64,000 nucleotides of DNA from Chimonanthus salicifolius (GCA_013350335.1 CM023540.1:59930962-59994961), one strand, 5' to 3'; shown: positions 32,118-45,432, numbered from the stretch's first letter. Program-made: numbers and translations. Notes: generated by a model not told the origin, from the letters alone.

Positions 32118-33368
32118 AGTTCAAAAAATATTGAAACATTTATTTTCTACATTTCCAAATTGACTTTAAGAAATTTTAGATGTGGATATTTTCTACATTT
32201 TATGATTGGTCCTAGAAATTCTAGTTATGGGGCATTCTCTACATATCCCATTTGATTTGAGAAATTATGGCTGTGGGTATTTTCTACTCTCCTGATTGGT
32301 TCATGGAATTGTAGATGTGGTGTTTTCTACATTTTCTAAATGATTCAAGTGCTCATGGGCGTGGGCATTTTCTACTTTCCTGGTTGGTTGAGCAAAGTAC
32401 GGAGAAGAGTATTTTTTACATTTCCTGATTGATTAAGGAAATTATAGATTTGGAGTAAAGAGATACCACCATGGATTGTACAATTTTCTGATTGTGACTT
32501 CTAGACATGGATTTTGATCTAGCAGGTTAGTGGTGGTTTACTTGCTGAGGAATGGGTGAAAACTCTCTCTCTCATGCCAAGTTGAGCGTCAAAATTAGAG
32601 AATTGATCCCCGCTCTCTCCAGTAATTTCTAGGCATCTCTCTCTGTGATTTCCCTCGACCTTCTCTCAGATTTCCCTCCTCTTTGTTCTCTTCCCTTCTC
32701 TAATATATCTATCGGGCTGTTCTATATCTGATTTCTCCCTTGTCCGCGCTAATCTTTTTGTTTCTTTGTTCATTTTCTCTCTCCCCCCTCTTTGTTATAT
32801 GTCTACATTCTTTTCTGAATCTCTTAATATTTGTATACTCGTAAATATGTTCTTTGTGTAAAACGGTTCTCTCTATGCCTGGATCTTACATTGTCAAATT
32901 CTTGTTCGCAAAAGTTTTTAATAAATGCAGGAGGTTACGCTTTTGTAAACTGAGTAATGTTCGGATATTTAAGGGTTCCTTTTTTTTCTAAGGAGATTAC
33001 TTTTTTCACTGGGTCTATCCTTTTTGCATCTAAGACAATCCACGAATTGAGTGGTACACTTCTTAGCTAAGCTTGGGGTGAATGCATATCATGGCTTGTT
33101 GGCTATATTTTGATATTAAGATTTATATTTTGTTTACTGGATTATTGGATACATGTTTTTGTACTGTTTTTCTTTTATTAATATATTTATTTTTGTTACT
33201 GTTCAAAAAATAAAGGGTTCCTTTTTTCCCTACAAGATTGACAATTTATTTTAGAGACGAGCAATAGACATTTTGATCACATCACAAGAATCTTTTTTGC
33301 AAAAAAGAGGTGGCTCCTAAATTTCTACCATTTGATGCTCATAATTTCAAAATTCTAACAATTTTTTT
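32118..33368. other. Non-coding stretch with imperfect tandem repeat
   Basis: No gene is supported. 32141-32455 holds about seven imperfect units of roughly 45 bp built on TTTTCTACATTT, CTGATTGGTT and AAATTATAGATGTGGG. Pyrimidine-rich sequence follows (32560-32800), then AT-rich DNA up to the copia insertion. Confidence 0.6.
32141..32455. repeat. Imperfect 45-bp tandem repeat, about seven units
   Basis: Units begin near 32142, 32188, 32234, 32279, 32322, 32367 and 32410, each with a TTTCTAC core, an A/T-rich linker with TGATT, and a GTGG or TGGG tail. Divergence between units is high, so the array is old. Confidence 0.65.
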
Positions 33369-33469
33369 TGAAAAGAATCGATTAATTCAATACCAAGTTA
33401 TTACAAAGAGTATTTACACAAACATATAAGCCCTAATTAGAAAAAAGAAAAATACTAACTAAGAAAAAC

Positions 33470-35004
33470 ACACATAGCAGACCATGCAGATAATTTTGTG
33501 CGTTCATTGTGAGGACGAAAAACAAAACAAGTGCAACCAAATACTTTCAAAGAGAAATAGTCAGGAGTCTTACCATACAATCTTTCAAAGGGAGATATAG
33601 CAGAGGTGAGGGCAGAAGGAATTATATTAATCACATAAGTTGCAGTGAGAACTACTTCTCTCCAAAAGATTCAAGGAACACTAGCAGAGAGAGTAACATA
33701 GAGCGAGCAGTTTCAATTATATGCCTAAGTTTTCTTTCAGGTACACCAATTTGCTCAGGAGCGTCAGTGCAAGAAAACTGATAAATGGTCCCATCCAAAG
33801 CAAGTAAATCAGAAAAATTACCAGAGGTATATTCTCCACCCCAATCACATCGAAAACATTTAATAGTGGTAGAAAATTGTGTATGAATTAGTGCACGAAA
33901 CTCTTGAAAGATTGCAAAAAAATCATAATGACGTTGCAAAAGATAAATCCAACAATAACGAGAATAGTCATCAATGAAAGAAACATAATATCTAGAACCC
34001 CTTTTGTAGCAATAGGGGCAGATCCCCACACATCAGAATGAATCAAATGAAAAGGAGAAAGAGAAATGGAAGAACTTTTATTAAATGGCAAAGTAGAAAA
34101 TTTATCAAGTTTGCATCCATTACAATCAGAAATGTCATGAGAATTTAAATTTTCTAAAGCTCCTGTAGAAATTAAGTACTTTAATCGAGAACTAGAAACA
34201 TGTCCAAGACGAGAATGCCATAAATAAAAACTAGATGATTTAGGACTCAATTGAAAAGATAACAAATCAACAGAAGATGCAACAAAATCAGAAGCATGAA
34301 GTTGCTCAAACACATATAATCCCCCTTGTTTACGGCTTGTCCCAATCACCTCCTTGGAATGAGGATCCTGCACAGAATACGAAGTAGGAGAAAAATGAAC
34401 AACATACTTAGAATCACATAACTGACTAACAGAGATCAAATTTAGAGTGAGATGAAGAATGCAATAAACATCAAATAGACATAAATGAGAAAACACAATA
34501 GAACCAACACATGACAATGACATGGGAGTACCATTGGCAGTCAAGACAGAAACAAATGAAGAAGAGGAAGATAAAGATGTAAACAAAGAAATATCATTTG
34601 CCATGTGATGAGTTGCTCCCGAGTCAAAGACCTAGGTGGAAGGAGGTATACCTAAAGGGACTGAGACAGGTAAACCTATAGAGGGAGAACCAGTAGACAA
34701 GACATTAGGCTGATTGTAACTGCTCTACAATGACTGACAGCATGCGAATGGAAGATGATGCCTCATTCCTAGACAGAACAACGGTGGCTGCGTAAGACTG
34801 CTTGGGTCGTGTCACTTGTGGTTGTTGTCTCTTTAATAACAAAGGACATTGTGTCTTCCAATGGCCCTTCTGCTTGCAAAAATGGCATTCATCAGTGGCA
34901 CCTCTATTGTCATGTTGATGTGATGAACTAGAGGGAGGTATGGATGGCACAGTCAAAATCGTCTGACCAGGAAAAGGGAGAAGTCCTTTTCCATCTAACT
35001 TCAT
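33470..35004 (-). pseudogene. Copia gag knuckle to integrase remnant
   Basis: From 35004: KMKLDGKGLLPFPG, then the zinc knuckle CHFCKQKGHWKTQC, then (after breaks) HHMANDISLF in the protease region near 34605. Next are the GAG-pre-integrase motif LWHSRLGHVSSSRL (near 34225) and the integrase core IHSDVWGSAP (near 34045), FIDDYSRYCWIYLL, RCDWGGEYTSG (near 33855) and PERKLRHIIETARSML. It ends near 33470 in a segment like the FGCTCFVLHP region of the second element at 41161. Frameshifts occur near 34029 and 33652. Wording is very close to the copia at 39028-47073, so the two are relatives. Confidence 0.85.
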
Positions 35005-35034
35005 CTTTTATTTCATAAAATCAGTGTCCAAATA

Positions 35035-36335
35035 TGTCCCGATGCAAAGAATTGATAACCGTAGTTGTAAATTTCTGATTCAATTGTGCAAAATGGGCTT
35101 CAGAACAAGGATACTGAATAGTCTCAGTACATGGGCCTTATTTGTAAGAGGTGTGGAGAGTGGTAGTATTCAGTGTTGTTGCTGGAAGGTCAGCCAGGAA
35201 AATGGGTGACACAGCTGTTGGGTGACAACTGGCTAGCAACGATGAGACTGTCCAAGCTATGATGTTCCTTTTAAGCGTTAAACTAGAAATATGTTGAAGA
35301 GGTGACTCAAATTCATCTTACCTATAAAGTCTGCTGGAATATAGGGAGATGTTATACACGGCAACTGTTTAACATAAGCATGGGTGTATTCTCGGCAAGA
35401 GTGGGACAGGTCAGATTCATTGGAAACTGCCTATATGAACAAGGCAAGTTTATCTTGTGGAGATTGGCTTACAACCACGGTGGAGATCTTATAGATCTCT
35501 CTTATCTTACTCGGCTGTAACAAGGCAGAGAAACTGCCGTGTCATGAGGTGGTAAGAGATTGGCAGCATTAAAGATAGCAACTGCTATCTTTAATTCAAG
35601 GAAGGACCGAATGGAGGTGTTATAAATATAGGTCTTTGCATGCACACAATGTGGTGTAGAATCCCAAGTGGACACCGAGAGAGGGAGAGCAAAAAGTACG
35701 GCCTTTGGCCAAGCCTCTAATAGTCGCATGGAGTGGTCCATTGCAGTGGTGGCAATAGAGGTTTGCTCTAAACGGTGAAGATCCATGGAATGAGCCGCAG
35801 ATCTGATACTATCTGGAGGACAGCTCGATGGCCGGAGAGGGGAGTAAGCAACAGTGCAATACCGCTGCAGATCTGGGTTGTCAGATCTGTGAGTGGCAGC
35901 CAGTAGGAGTGCGGCTGGAGAGACGAAGCCCCTTCGCCAGAGCAAAGGTGGAGATCTGTGTGTGTGGGACACACTATCATCGGAGACGCTCGCGTTTGAG
36001 AAGCATGTCGGGATTGCTCGTAGGACGCAGGAAGCATAGAGGGAGGAACACAGAAGTTTGGGTTCACTATTCTGGATATGAGAGAGACTCACATCAACTG
36101 AGAGGTGACGTCGATGTGCTGTATACAGGGGTGTACAAAGGGCTCGGGACTTCGGGTTTGGGCTCATGACTCAAGGGAGTCATCGTTATTGTACATGTAT
36201 TTCTTTCTCATTTATAGTGAATATTCTGTCGTTCCGTGGACGTAGGCCAGGTGGGCCGAACCACGTTAAAATATTGTGTCGTGTTGTATTTTTATTTCCG
36301 TTCGATTTTTCTTGTTTCCGTGCGTAACGCTAACA
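35035..36335 (+). mobile_element. Solo copia-type LTR with TATA box
   Basis: Starts TGTCCCGATGC and ends GCGTAACGCTAACA, with an AAATA target duplication at 35030-35034 and 36336-36340. A TATA box TATAAATA at 35621-35628 precedes a long leader-like stretch. The end region (GTTCCGTGGACGTAGGC, GAACCACGTTAAA near 36232-36270) is typical of several plant copia LTRs. An antisense open frame of 221 codons (36167-35502) is non-coding by context. Confidence 0.85.
35621..35628 (+). promoter_or_regulatory. TATA box of the solo LTR
   Basis: TATAAATA in the middle of a copia-type LTR, in the strand sense defined by the LTR ends. About 590 bases upstream and 700 downstream within the LTR fit a U3/R layout. 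Confidence 0.6.
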
Positions 36336-36340
36336 AAATA

Positions 36341-37128
36341 CACTTGGCCTCTTTAAGCATTGGCTGACATCAGTGAAGTCGAAGAGAACTGATTTCTCTT
36401 TGGTATTTCATCAAATGACAGTCGGGCAACATCAATAGATAGGAATCTTGATTTGTAAGCAGATGACAGTGGTGCAAATCCTCGTCTTACTTTGCATGCA
36501 TCCTAACCTGAAGAGCTCATGTGCTTCCCACATACATTAATTCAATTCTTAGAAGCATTTGCAATCGAAATCCATGAACAAATATCCCAATTAAAATCAT
36601 AGACAAATACAATAATGGGAACACATGTTTGTCAGAGAGATGCCCATAAATTGATGCTTTATGAAACCACCATATCAACCCAAAAGGAGATTGAAAACAT
36701 TACAGATCAGATTTCATCACAAACTAATTATCAACGTGCAGATTGTATTGCATAGAAAGGAGGAAGCATATGAACATAGTAAAGAGCCTGATACATCGGC
36801 TTGGGCAAACAACAGGGCGATGGACTCAATTGGCTGCAGTTCAGTTCTACAGATCTGCAACTTGGTGTGAAGAAATGCTAGCAGTGATGCAAAGGATCTA
36901 CTATAAGACACCGAGAAACAACACAGCAGAAAACAGGATCGGCCCAGATCTCGAAAATCTCAAGGGGGACAACCGTCGGTGGAGTTGCAAGAGATGGCAT
37001 CCACCTATAAGATACTTGACGATGGTATTTGGAGCAGATGCAGATGCTAACTGATGTGGCTGAGACTGAGTACCTCTGCAAACAAAGAAGAGGCAGTGAT
37101 GCAAGCACAGTCTCAACGAAAACCATAG
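36341..37128 (-). pseudogene. Leader and decayed gag N-terminal part of the short-LTR copia
   Basis: From the primer-binding site to the solo LTR insertion. Near the insertion the minus strand still reads like gag (RGQVYLDTDFMK across the junction once the LTR is removed). The rest has short frames only and no clear domain. Confidence 0.5.
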
Positions 37129-37269
37129 GCTACGATACCACGAAAACAATCGATTAATTCAATGCGAAGTTATTACAAAGAGTATTTACACAATCATATA
37201 AACCCTAATTAGAAAAAGAGAAAATACTAAACTACCCTCAGTATAAATAATAAAATACAAACTCTAACA

Positions 37270-39027
37270 ATTTTTATCTTACAGTTACATGGTGGAAGGT
37301 CCTTTGTATTCATTAAATTTGGTTGTTTCATCACGAATTTCCTTAATTCCTATTTAGATAATTGTGGCTGAATTTTGATGACTATGGACCCAATTTAAAT
37401 ACTTGTTCTCAAATTTTCTAAGTTTTGTTTAGGTAACCGCAGGTTGAATTTGGATGCTCCATTTCCTTTTCTCCAATTTCAGTTTATGTTGAAGAGTTGG
37501 TTTTTGAACAGCTCTCTCGATCGCATCTCCCTCTACCCTCCCAACAGTCGATTTTCTGATCAAAGCTCCCCATTGGCTGACTTTTTCGCCAGTCGTGAGT
37601 TCCATAATGCAAATCGTGCCTCCTGCACCATTTGGGTTCGCTCCACGAATGGATATTTTTTCTTTCCCTTCTTTTCTTCTTCTTCTTCCACCTCTTTCTC
37701 TTCATTCTTCGTTTCTTATTTTTCCGCTCTTTTCCCCTTATTTCTCTCTCTTCCCTTTTTCCCTCTTTCCTCATCGTCGCTTAGCAACGTTTCAGACACC
37801 ATTCTGCTATAGTCTTTTCTTTTTTCTTTTCCTTTTCATTTTTTTCCTTTTTTAATAAAAGAAACCCCTTTCCTCTTTAGGGTTTTGGGTTCTCTTAGGG
37901 GTTTTATTTGTAAAAAAATTCTTTTTCTTTAAATATATTTATCTTTTTTCCCTTTCCCATTTATATTGTATTGTTGTATATTTTTTATGTTCTATGTATC
38001 AATATTTTTTAGCCTACTATTTATTTGCTTTTTCTTTTTTTAAAAGGAATTTCTTCTTATCTATTTATTTATTTTATTTATCTAGTTATTATTACTTTCA
38101 CTACTAGTATCATCATCATCATTATTATTATTATTATTATTATTTGCACATCTATATTTATTTTTTTACAATATAGTAGTTTTTTCTATCTATCATCTTG
38201 TTATGTTTATTTGTCTCTCTTTTTCCTTCTATTGATTTATATTTATTCATTCATTTTTTTTATGTCGGGTTTATTTGATTTTTAGTACCATTTGTAGTTT
38301 TTCTCTATAACGGAAAGGAGGTTTCTACATAGGGTGCAATAGACAGTAAAGACATTGGATCCACTGGAAAAGTCATTATTTGAGTATGCCTCCACTAAAA
38401 ATCACTTTGATCAGATTAATCAAATTAGATAAAAAATAAATTAATTAAAATTTGAAAAGCTTTAAAAAGGTGCTATAATTTAATAAAGGCGATTTTTTTA
38501 TGGAATGCACATTTGAAAGACCTTTAACGACAGATCCATCGTCACCCCATCTGATAGTCCCATGTCTAGGTGTGCAAGGTAATACCATGTATAATAGCAT
38601 ATGCGTGATCATTTCACTTATTTGAATCAGAATTCTTCGATAGGTTATAATATGTAATGATAGAAATTTTTTATTGAACAACTTTAGAAATAGATTTAGA
38701 AGAAATGATATTTCCATTGTTCCAGTCATGTAGATGTGCTATTCATTTTAGATGCATTTATGTACAACATTTAAAACTCTCAAAGCCTTTTATCACAACA
38801 TTCAGATAATTTTCTAGTTTTTAGGAAAATTTAGATTACCAATTTGTCTGTATCCATTAGTCATAGTGAGGAATTATGAACCTTAAAAAGACATGGCAAG
38901 TTGAGCATCAAACACAAAAGATTACTCGGCCCAACATTGTATTTTAAGTTGAGAAGTTGGGCTTCAGCCGCCAATCTAAGTTGGTTTTTAATGAGCCGAC
39001 ATATATCTAACTTTTAGACCACATTTT
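37270..39027. other. AT-rich non-coding stretch between two copia elements
   Basis: No gene is supported. A pyrimidine-rich tract with TTCTTCTTCTTC lies at 37650-37850, and an ATC/ATT trinucleotide microsatellite at about 38110-38144. Apparent frames in this stretch are low-complexity Phe/Ser/Leu or Lys/Arg runs. Confidence 0.7.
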
Positions 39028-39309
39028 TTTCAACAATCTGATGTTCAATTAATAATAACGAAAATACAAGAGGAATATATACATAACCTTAATGAGAACC
39101 CTAATTGAAAAAGATAAAAAGACAAAACTAACCACACAATAAAATACAAAATACATCTTTAACACCCGCCTTCAAACTCGCAATGTTACAGTGTTAAGCA
39201 TCGAGAGTTTGCTAAAAAGAAACCGGAAGTGTGTGACGGTGTGGGACTTCATGAAGAAGTCAGCCAGCTGCATAGCAAAAGAGACAAATTGGAGAGAAAG
39301 TGTGGCAAG

Positions 39310-42300
39310 CTAGAGATGATGTCGTGCAAAGTAGCAGTCTAGTTCAATATGCTTGATGTGCTCATGAAAGACTGAGTTAAGCGTTATTTGAATAGCACTC
39401 TTAATATCACAATACATAAGAGTAGGAACTGAAAAAGAGACTCCCATATCTGCAAGTAAACAACGGAGCCAAACTATCTTAGCAGGTAGTAGAAACCATA
39501 GCCCAATACTCAGCCTCAGCAAACGAACGAGCAACAACATCTTGTTTTTTGCTCCTCCAAGAAATAAGATAGTCACTCAGAAAAATACAAAATCTAGTAG
39601 TATACTTACGCTCAGAAGGATCACCAGCCCAACCAGCATCAGAAAAGGCTCGATGCTCCAAATCAGATGAAGAAGGAAGTAACAAACTCTAGTATAAGGT
39701 GCCACGAATGTATCGCAAAATACGAATGATAGTTGCCTAATGAATAGAGGTAGGTGCGGAGACAAACTGACTAACAATATGAACTGCATATGCAATAATT
39801 GGCTGTGTAATCGTGAGATAGACCAAGCTCCCAACTATAGTGTGATACATCGCAAGGTCAACTAAATGCACACCATCAGATGGAGTATAACGAACATTGA
39901 GCTCTAAAGGAGTCTCAACTGGCCTGGTGTCAGTAATGCGAGCTTTCTAAATAAACATCAGCAACATATTTAGATTGAGTGAGAGGATAGCCTTTTGGAG
40001 AATAAGCAACCTCAATACCTAGGAAGTATCGCAGAGGCCCCAAGTCCTTCATTTGAAATTGTCCGTGCAATTGTAATTTCAATTGTGCTATACCATGAAC
40101 ATCATCACCTGTTAAAATCATATCATCAACATACAAAAGCAAAAGTATATGACCAGTAAAGGTGGAGCGAACAAAGAGAGCAAAATCATGGGCACTAGAT
40201 TGAAAGTCAATTGAACCAACCATTGTGGAGAATTTTTCAAATCAAGTACGAGGTGCATGCTTGAGGCCATACAACGCCTTTCTAAGTCTGCATACCTCTC
40301 CAGGATTATGAGGAACTACTGGAGGAGAAACCATATACACTTCTTCAGAAAGATGTCCATTCAGAAAAATATTCTTAACATTCATCTGTGATAGACTTCA
40401 TTGATGAACAAATGCAATGACAATTAAGGTGCGAATAGATATCATCTTTGTAATATGAGCAACAGTCTCTTCATAATCAATACCATATTCTTAGGTAAAA
40501 CCCTTTGCAACCAGTCTAGCCTTATATCGCTCTACCAAACCATCAGATTTGGTCTTAATTTTATACACCCACTTGCAGCAAACAACATGTTTATCTGAGG
40601 GAAGAGGTACCATGTCCACATGCCAATTCTATGCAATGCAAAGAGTTCTTCATCCATAGCTTGTTGCCAACGAGGATCACAAATAGCCTCCTTATAGGAG
40701 GTTGGTTCAGATAAAGCATGGATGGAAGCTAGAAATGAAGAAAATGAAACAGAATAATAAGAAAAACCAAAATCACTAGGAGAATAACTAAAACGAGTAG
40801 GAGGCTTACGGATCCGTAAAGGATAATGTGGAGTAGCATGATCTGCATCGTCAGAAGTTGAAGGAGAAGTTGCCGTATGAGATGGATGATTAATATCTGC
40901 ATAAGGTACAACTTCAACAGGAGTAGAAGAAGTAGATGGGATAGAGTTGGGCAATACATGTACATTATCATCAAGGAATGGATTAATGTATAAAAGTTCA
41001 GATTTAGTCAAAGTACTAGAACTAGAAAGAATGGAAAAGAAATGAATATGTTCAAGAAAAACAACATGATGAGAGACATACAATTTCTGTGCACTAGGAT
41101 CATAACAGCGGTATCCTTTTTGTCCCTCACCATAACCAAGAAAACACACATTGCAGATAACTAAGTGCGCTTAGTGTGGGGATGAAGAACAAAACAAGTA
41201 CAACCAAAGACTTTCAAAGTAAGATAGTCAGGAGCACTCTTGTTTAATCTTTCAAAGGGGGATATGCCAGATGTGAGAGCAGTAGGAATTTTGTTAATCG
41301 CATAGTTTGCAATGAGAATTGTTTCTCCCAAAAAAATGCTAGGACCGCTAGCAGAGAGTAACATAGACCGAGCGTCTCAATGATATGTCGATGTTTCTTA
41401 TTAGCAACACCATTCTAATCAGGAATGTCAGTGCAAGAAGACTAGTGAATGGTCCCATACGAAGCAAGGAGGTCAGAAAAATACCAGATGTATATTCTCC
41501 AGCTAAATCACCGCTAAAGCATTTAATGGTGGCAGAAAATTGAGTTCGAATGAGTGTGCAGAAAGCTTGAAAGATAGCAAAAAAATTAGAACAACGTTTC
41601 ATAAGATAAACCCAACAATAGCGAAAATAATCATCAATAAAGAAAACAAAATATCTAGATCCCCCTTTTGTAGCAATAGGGGTAGATCCCCACACATCAG
41701 AATGAATCAAATCAAAAGGAGCAAGAGAAATTGAAGAACTTTTATTAAAGGCAATGCAGAAAATTTTGCAAGTTTGCACCCACTACAATCAGAAATGTCA
41801 TGACAATTTAAATTTCCTAAAACTCCTATAGAAACTAAGTACTTTAAACGAGAACTAGAAATACGTCAAAGATGGGAATACCATAAATAAAAACTAGATG
41901 AAGTAGGACTGAAACGAAAAGACAACAAATCAATAGAAGATGCAACAAAATCATGAGGTTGAAGTTGCTCTAGCACATATAATCCTCCCTCTCTACTGCA
42001 TGTCCAAATCAACTTCTTAGAATGATGATCCTATACAGAACACGAATTTGGAGAAAAATGAACAACGTATCCATAATCACATAACTGACTAGTAGAGATC
42101 AAATTCAAAGTGAGATGAGGAATACAATAAACATCATATAGACACAATAGAACCAACACCTGCCAATGACATAGGAGTACCATTGGCAGTCAATACAGAA
42201 GTAGATGAGGGAGAAGAAGATAAGGATGTGAACAAAGAAATATCATTTTCCATGTGATGAGTAGCTCTCGAGTCAAAGACCCAGGTGGAGTGAGGTATAC

Positions 42301-42331
42301 CTGAAGGGGAAGAGGAAGGCAAACCTATAGA
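39310..42331 (-). pseudogene. Copia protease-integrase-RT-RNase H remnant
   Basis: Protease: WVFDSRATHHM near 42275 (the Gly after Asp-Ser is Arg, probably inactive). Integrase: LIHSDVWGSTPIATKG (near 41705-41660), FFIDDYFRYCWVYL, then FERLNKSAPDYLTLKVFGC near 41270. The segment KGYRCYDPSAQKLYVS follows (near 41120), then a Ser/Thr-rich linker. RT: DPRWQQAMDEELFALHR near 40670, YVDDMILTGDD (40133-40101), MKDLGPLRYFLGIEV near 40050. RNase H: AFSDAGWAGDPSERK near 39650, SFAEAEYWAM near 39505, CDIKSAIQI near 39410. Frames change several times and stops occur, so it is dead, but the domain order is complete. Confidence 0.92.
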
Positions 42332-42336
42332 GGAAG

Positions 42337-45300
42337 TGTAACGCCCCGCCCTTTTTTCACTCGCTTCTTCCCGTAAATTCAGAGTCTATTTTTTTTTTTT
42401 TACAGAGTAGAGTGATAGAGCGGGACGTCAAGACGCGAGTTAAGTCCGAACTTCCAAAGTTCGACCCTTAACTGGCTAACCCTATGTGTGCATGGACTAA
42501 GTTCACAAAAATGGTTCACACATAACAACATCAACTTGCGGAATAAAAATCATAACTGCAGAATCATAACATGCAGAATAATAATAGAACCAAGTTCTAT
42601 TCCATTCAGATAGCAAAGTACGTTAAGTCCTTAATCATAATTAAAACATCATAATCATCCAATTAAACATCCGACCATCTAAGTTATTACATTCCGAAAT
42701 TTAGATAGTCAAAATACAATTCCATGAGTAACTTTATTAAAAACATATAAAATAAATCATCCAAGCTCCTATGCCTGGTGCTCCTTGCGTTCATCGTTCC
42801 CCTGTTTTCCTGTGTCATCAGCTAGGGTAGAAGTATGGCGTTAGAACAACGCGCCCAGTAGGTATTCCAATTACGGTTAACACATGGTTAGTACAAAATA
42901 TATAATAATATCGTAATGTCAAAAACCATACAAAACCATGCCATGCAATGATGACAAATGCAATGAGTCCCACCCATCACATGTACATAAAAGTACCCAC
43001 CACATAGGTCTTTCAGACGCCCCAACAGAGTGTGGACCCTCCGGTTACAAATCCTTCACCCCATGCCATGCATGAGATGCCAATGGACACATGCTATTTT
43101 ATAACATAAACATAGCATTTAAAATCAACTTTTGAAATATAATCAACACATGCTATTTATACAATTAAACAAGCATTTAAAACTCATCATTTAAAAACAT
43201 ATCCTTTACAGCATCAATTTCATCAAAAATAAGATAAACACAATGTACATAAACCATGGTTTCAAAGAGGTGGAATCCTACTAAAGACCGCTACGTGTCC
43301 TTGCGTCTTTCGTCCGGTAACCGCTCACGATCGTCAACACCTTGTGAGGTCCCGTTACCTTATAATATAACAATTAATCATAACCAAGTCCCACTTGATT
43401 TTCAATGTTCTAAGTCCATAAACAAAACCCTATGGGGTTCGGCCATACACCATGGCCGAACCCATGGCCTACCATTTTCACACTTATTTACGAATATGCC
43501 ATCCATGGCTATCATTCCATAATCCCATCCTTTCAATCATTAAAAATTGCATATATTCAGGTTTGATCCACAAACCATCTTATGGGGTTCGGCCATGATC
43601 TTTCAATTTAGGCGATATTTACAATTTTGCCACTAGCTTAGGTTTATGTCTCTTCATTAATCCATTTACCTTATTAAGTCCATTCATGATCCATAAACCA
43701 TGACATACAAACCATAACATTTGGTTCATGGGGTTCGGCCATACACATGGTCGAACCCATGATGTCTAACTCCCATTTTCATCAATTTCCATTGTTAACA
43801 AATCCATATTTAACAAGTCCCTATTTAGAAGATCTATATTTAGAAACTTTCAAAATTTAATATTCAACTTCCATACTTAGAAAGTCCCTATATAAAAACT
43901 TTCTAAATTTATCAACCTCCTTCCATAAATAGAAACCTTCCCATTTTAATCTCCTCATTCTATTTTTAGAAACTTTCTTAATAAACAACCTTGCATAATT
44001 AGAAATCATCTTCCATAAATAAATCTTAGTGGGGTTTGGCCATACACTATGGCCGAACCTCACCCTTGGAGACAAATCCACCCTTTTTCATTTACCTTCT
44101 AAATTAGTAATCAACTCCATGGGGTTCGGCCATACACCATGGCCGAACCCTATGGTTCATAATCTTCCTCTAACAATTATTAAATAAAACATTCATCCCT
44201 TCAAAACATTGGTATTGCCTCCATGGTTTCCAAGATCTAAATTAATATAACTTCCATGGGGTTCGGCCATACACCATGGTCGAACCCTATGGTTCAAAAC
44301 CTTCTTTTAAAAATTATCAATCCTTGATCCTTCATGATCTACTCATCTTATGAATTTCCTTTCCATGGGGTTCGGCCATACCTATAGCCTAACCCTATGG
44401 TACCCAAAAACTCATAATTTAAATCATGACTTTCCATGGTTTTCATTCCTTCAATATATCCAATAACCTTCCATTAAAAATCACCAACAACATCCATTAA
44501 AACCGTATGAATTTATTAACCAACTACCATGGTTTTTTCCTCATTAACAATCCATTCATTTACCATATCTTCTTTCATGGGGTTCGGCCATGCATTATGG
44601 CCGAACCCTATGGTTCATGGTTCCATTAAAAATATCAAAAACCTTTCCCAATCTTCTTCCATGGGGTTCGGCCAAGCACCATGGCCGAACCCTATGGTTC
44701 CTTTCTTTTAAAACAATTTATCAAATAAAAATACTAACCGATTCCCATTGATTTCTTGCTCTTCCAATCCTTTTATTTTCTTCTTAATTTTTCCAAACCA
44801 AGAACACCTCTTGCTGGCTGCCTTATTCTTCTCCTTGCTGTGAATGAGAGCTTGAAAGAAAGAGAGAGAGTTCGGCTAATGGTGTAAACCGTGTGCCCCT
44901 CCTTGTTTCTCCTTTTATTATTCCCTCTTAATCCCAAGTTAGAAGGTGCTTAAGATAATCTTACCCCCTTGATACATTAGCAATTGTCGTGTACCCCTTG
45001 TCTTAAATTAGTAATGCCGTGTGCCCTCTTGTATTTCTCTCTTTGGAGAGTCCTAATTTAGGATATGATATGCACCCCTCTTACCTTTCTTTTATTAAGC
45101 TTCCGTTGCTCCCAATTTAAGATAGTAATTGCCGACCTTGGCTTCCCACTTTGGATAGTCCTAAATAAAATATGCCATGCGCATAATCATAGATATGCAA
45201 CCTAATAATAGGCCATGATCAATTATCCCTTTCCTTATTTATGTAATATTGCAATACTAATTAAATCCAGCCCCATTTAATTTTTATTGCAACCAATTCC

Positions 45301-45427
45301 AAAACCGTTGTGTCCTAATTGGGCCAATGACCCAATACACTACCCATATAAGATCTATAATTAAAATTCACAAATTAAATGGATAATTTTCATACAAAAT
45401 AATAAATTGAAAATCCGAGGTGTTACA
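42337..45427 (-). mobile_element. Solo LTR of the long gypsy family, palindrome-rich
   Basis: 3091 bp starting TGTAACGCCCCGCCC and ending AAATCCGAGGTGTTACA, with a perfect GGAAG duplication at 42332-42336 and 45428-45432. It has the GCGTTAGAACAACGCGCCC block near 42838, the TTTCAGACGCCCCAACAGAG unit near 43013, eight full and one half GGTTCGGCCAT palindromes (43434-44692), and a weak possible donor (GTTAGT on the minus strand, 44732-44737). It interrupts the copia between gag and protease. No coding potential is supported. Confidence 0.93.
43434..44692. repeat. Array of nine TTCGGCCAT/ATGGCCGAA palindromes
   Basis: Units at 43434-43463, 43584-43596 (left half only), 43730-43758, 44031-44060, 44121-44150, 44258-44287, 44367-44395, 44579-44608 and 44663-44692. 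Best copies read GGGGTTCGGCCAT, ACACC, ATGGCCGAACCC. Spacers vary from about 55 to 270 bases and are not alike. Arms change less than the spacers. Confidence 0.9.
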
Positions 45428-45432
45428 GGAAG

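Larger units (their letters stand above)
33369..37269 (-). mobile_element. Short-LTR copia element, internally deleted
   Basis: The 5' LTR (minus strand) is 37141-37269, about 129 bp, followed leftward by the primer-binding site TGGTATCGTAGCC (about 37128-37140). The 3' LTR remnant at 33369-33459 aligns with it but lacks about 35 bases. ATTTT follows at 37270, and A plus a T run precedes 33369, consistent with an ATTTT duplication blurred by slippage. Gag knuckle and integrase are present; RT and RNase H are gone, the deletion joining integrase to LTR at about 33460. A solo LTR (35035-36335) is inserted upstream of the gag knuckle. Confidence 0.8.

Noticed and set aside
35502..36167. 221-codon minus-strand open frame
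   Set aside because: It lies wholly within a solo LTR with clear ends and AAATA duplication, is antisense to that LTR, and has no recognisable domain.
37444..37855. Overlapping frames rich in Phe/Ser or Lys/Arg
   Set aside because: Both strands translate a pyrimidine/purine-rich low-complexity tract.
43434..44692. CRISPR-like array of palindromic repeats with unique spacers
   Set aside because: This is plant nuclear DNA; spacers vary from about 55 to 270 bases, repeats are diverged, and there are no cas genes. The palindromes belong to an LTR.
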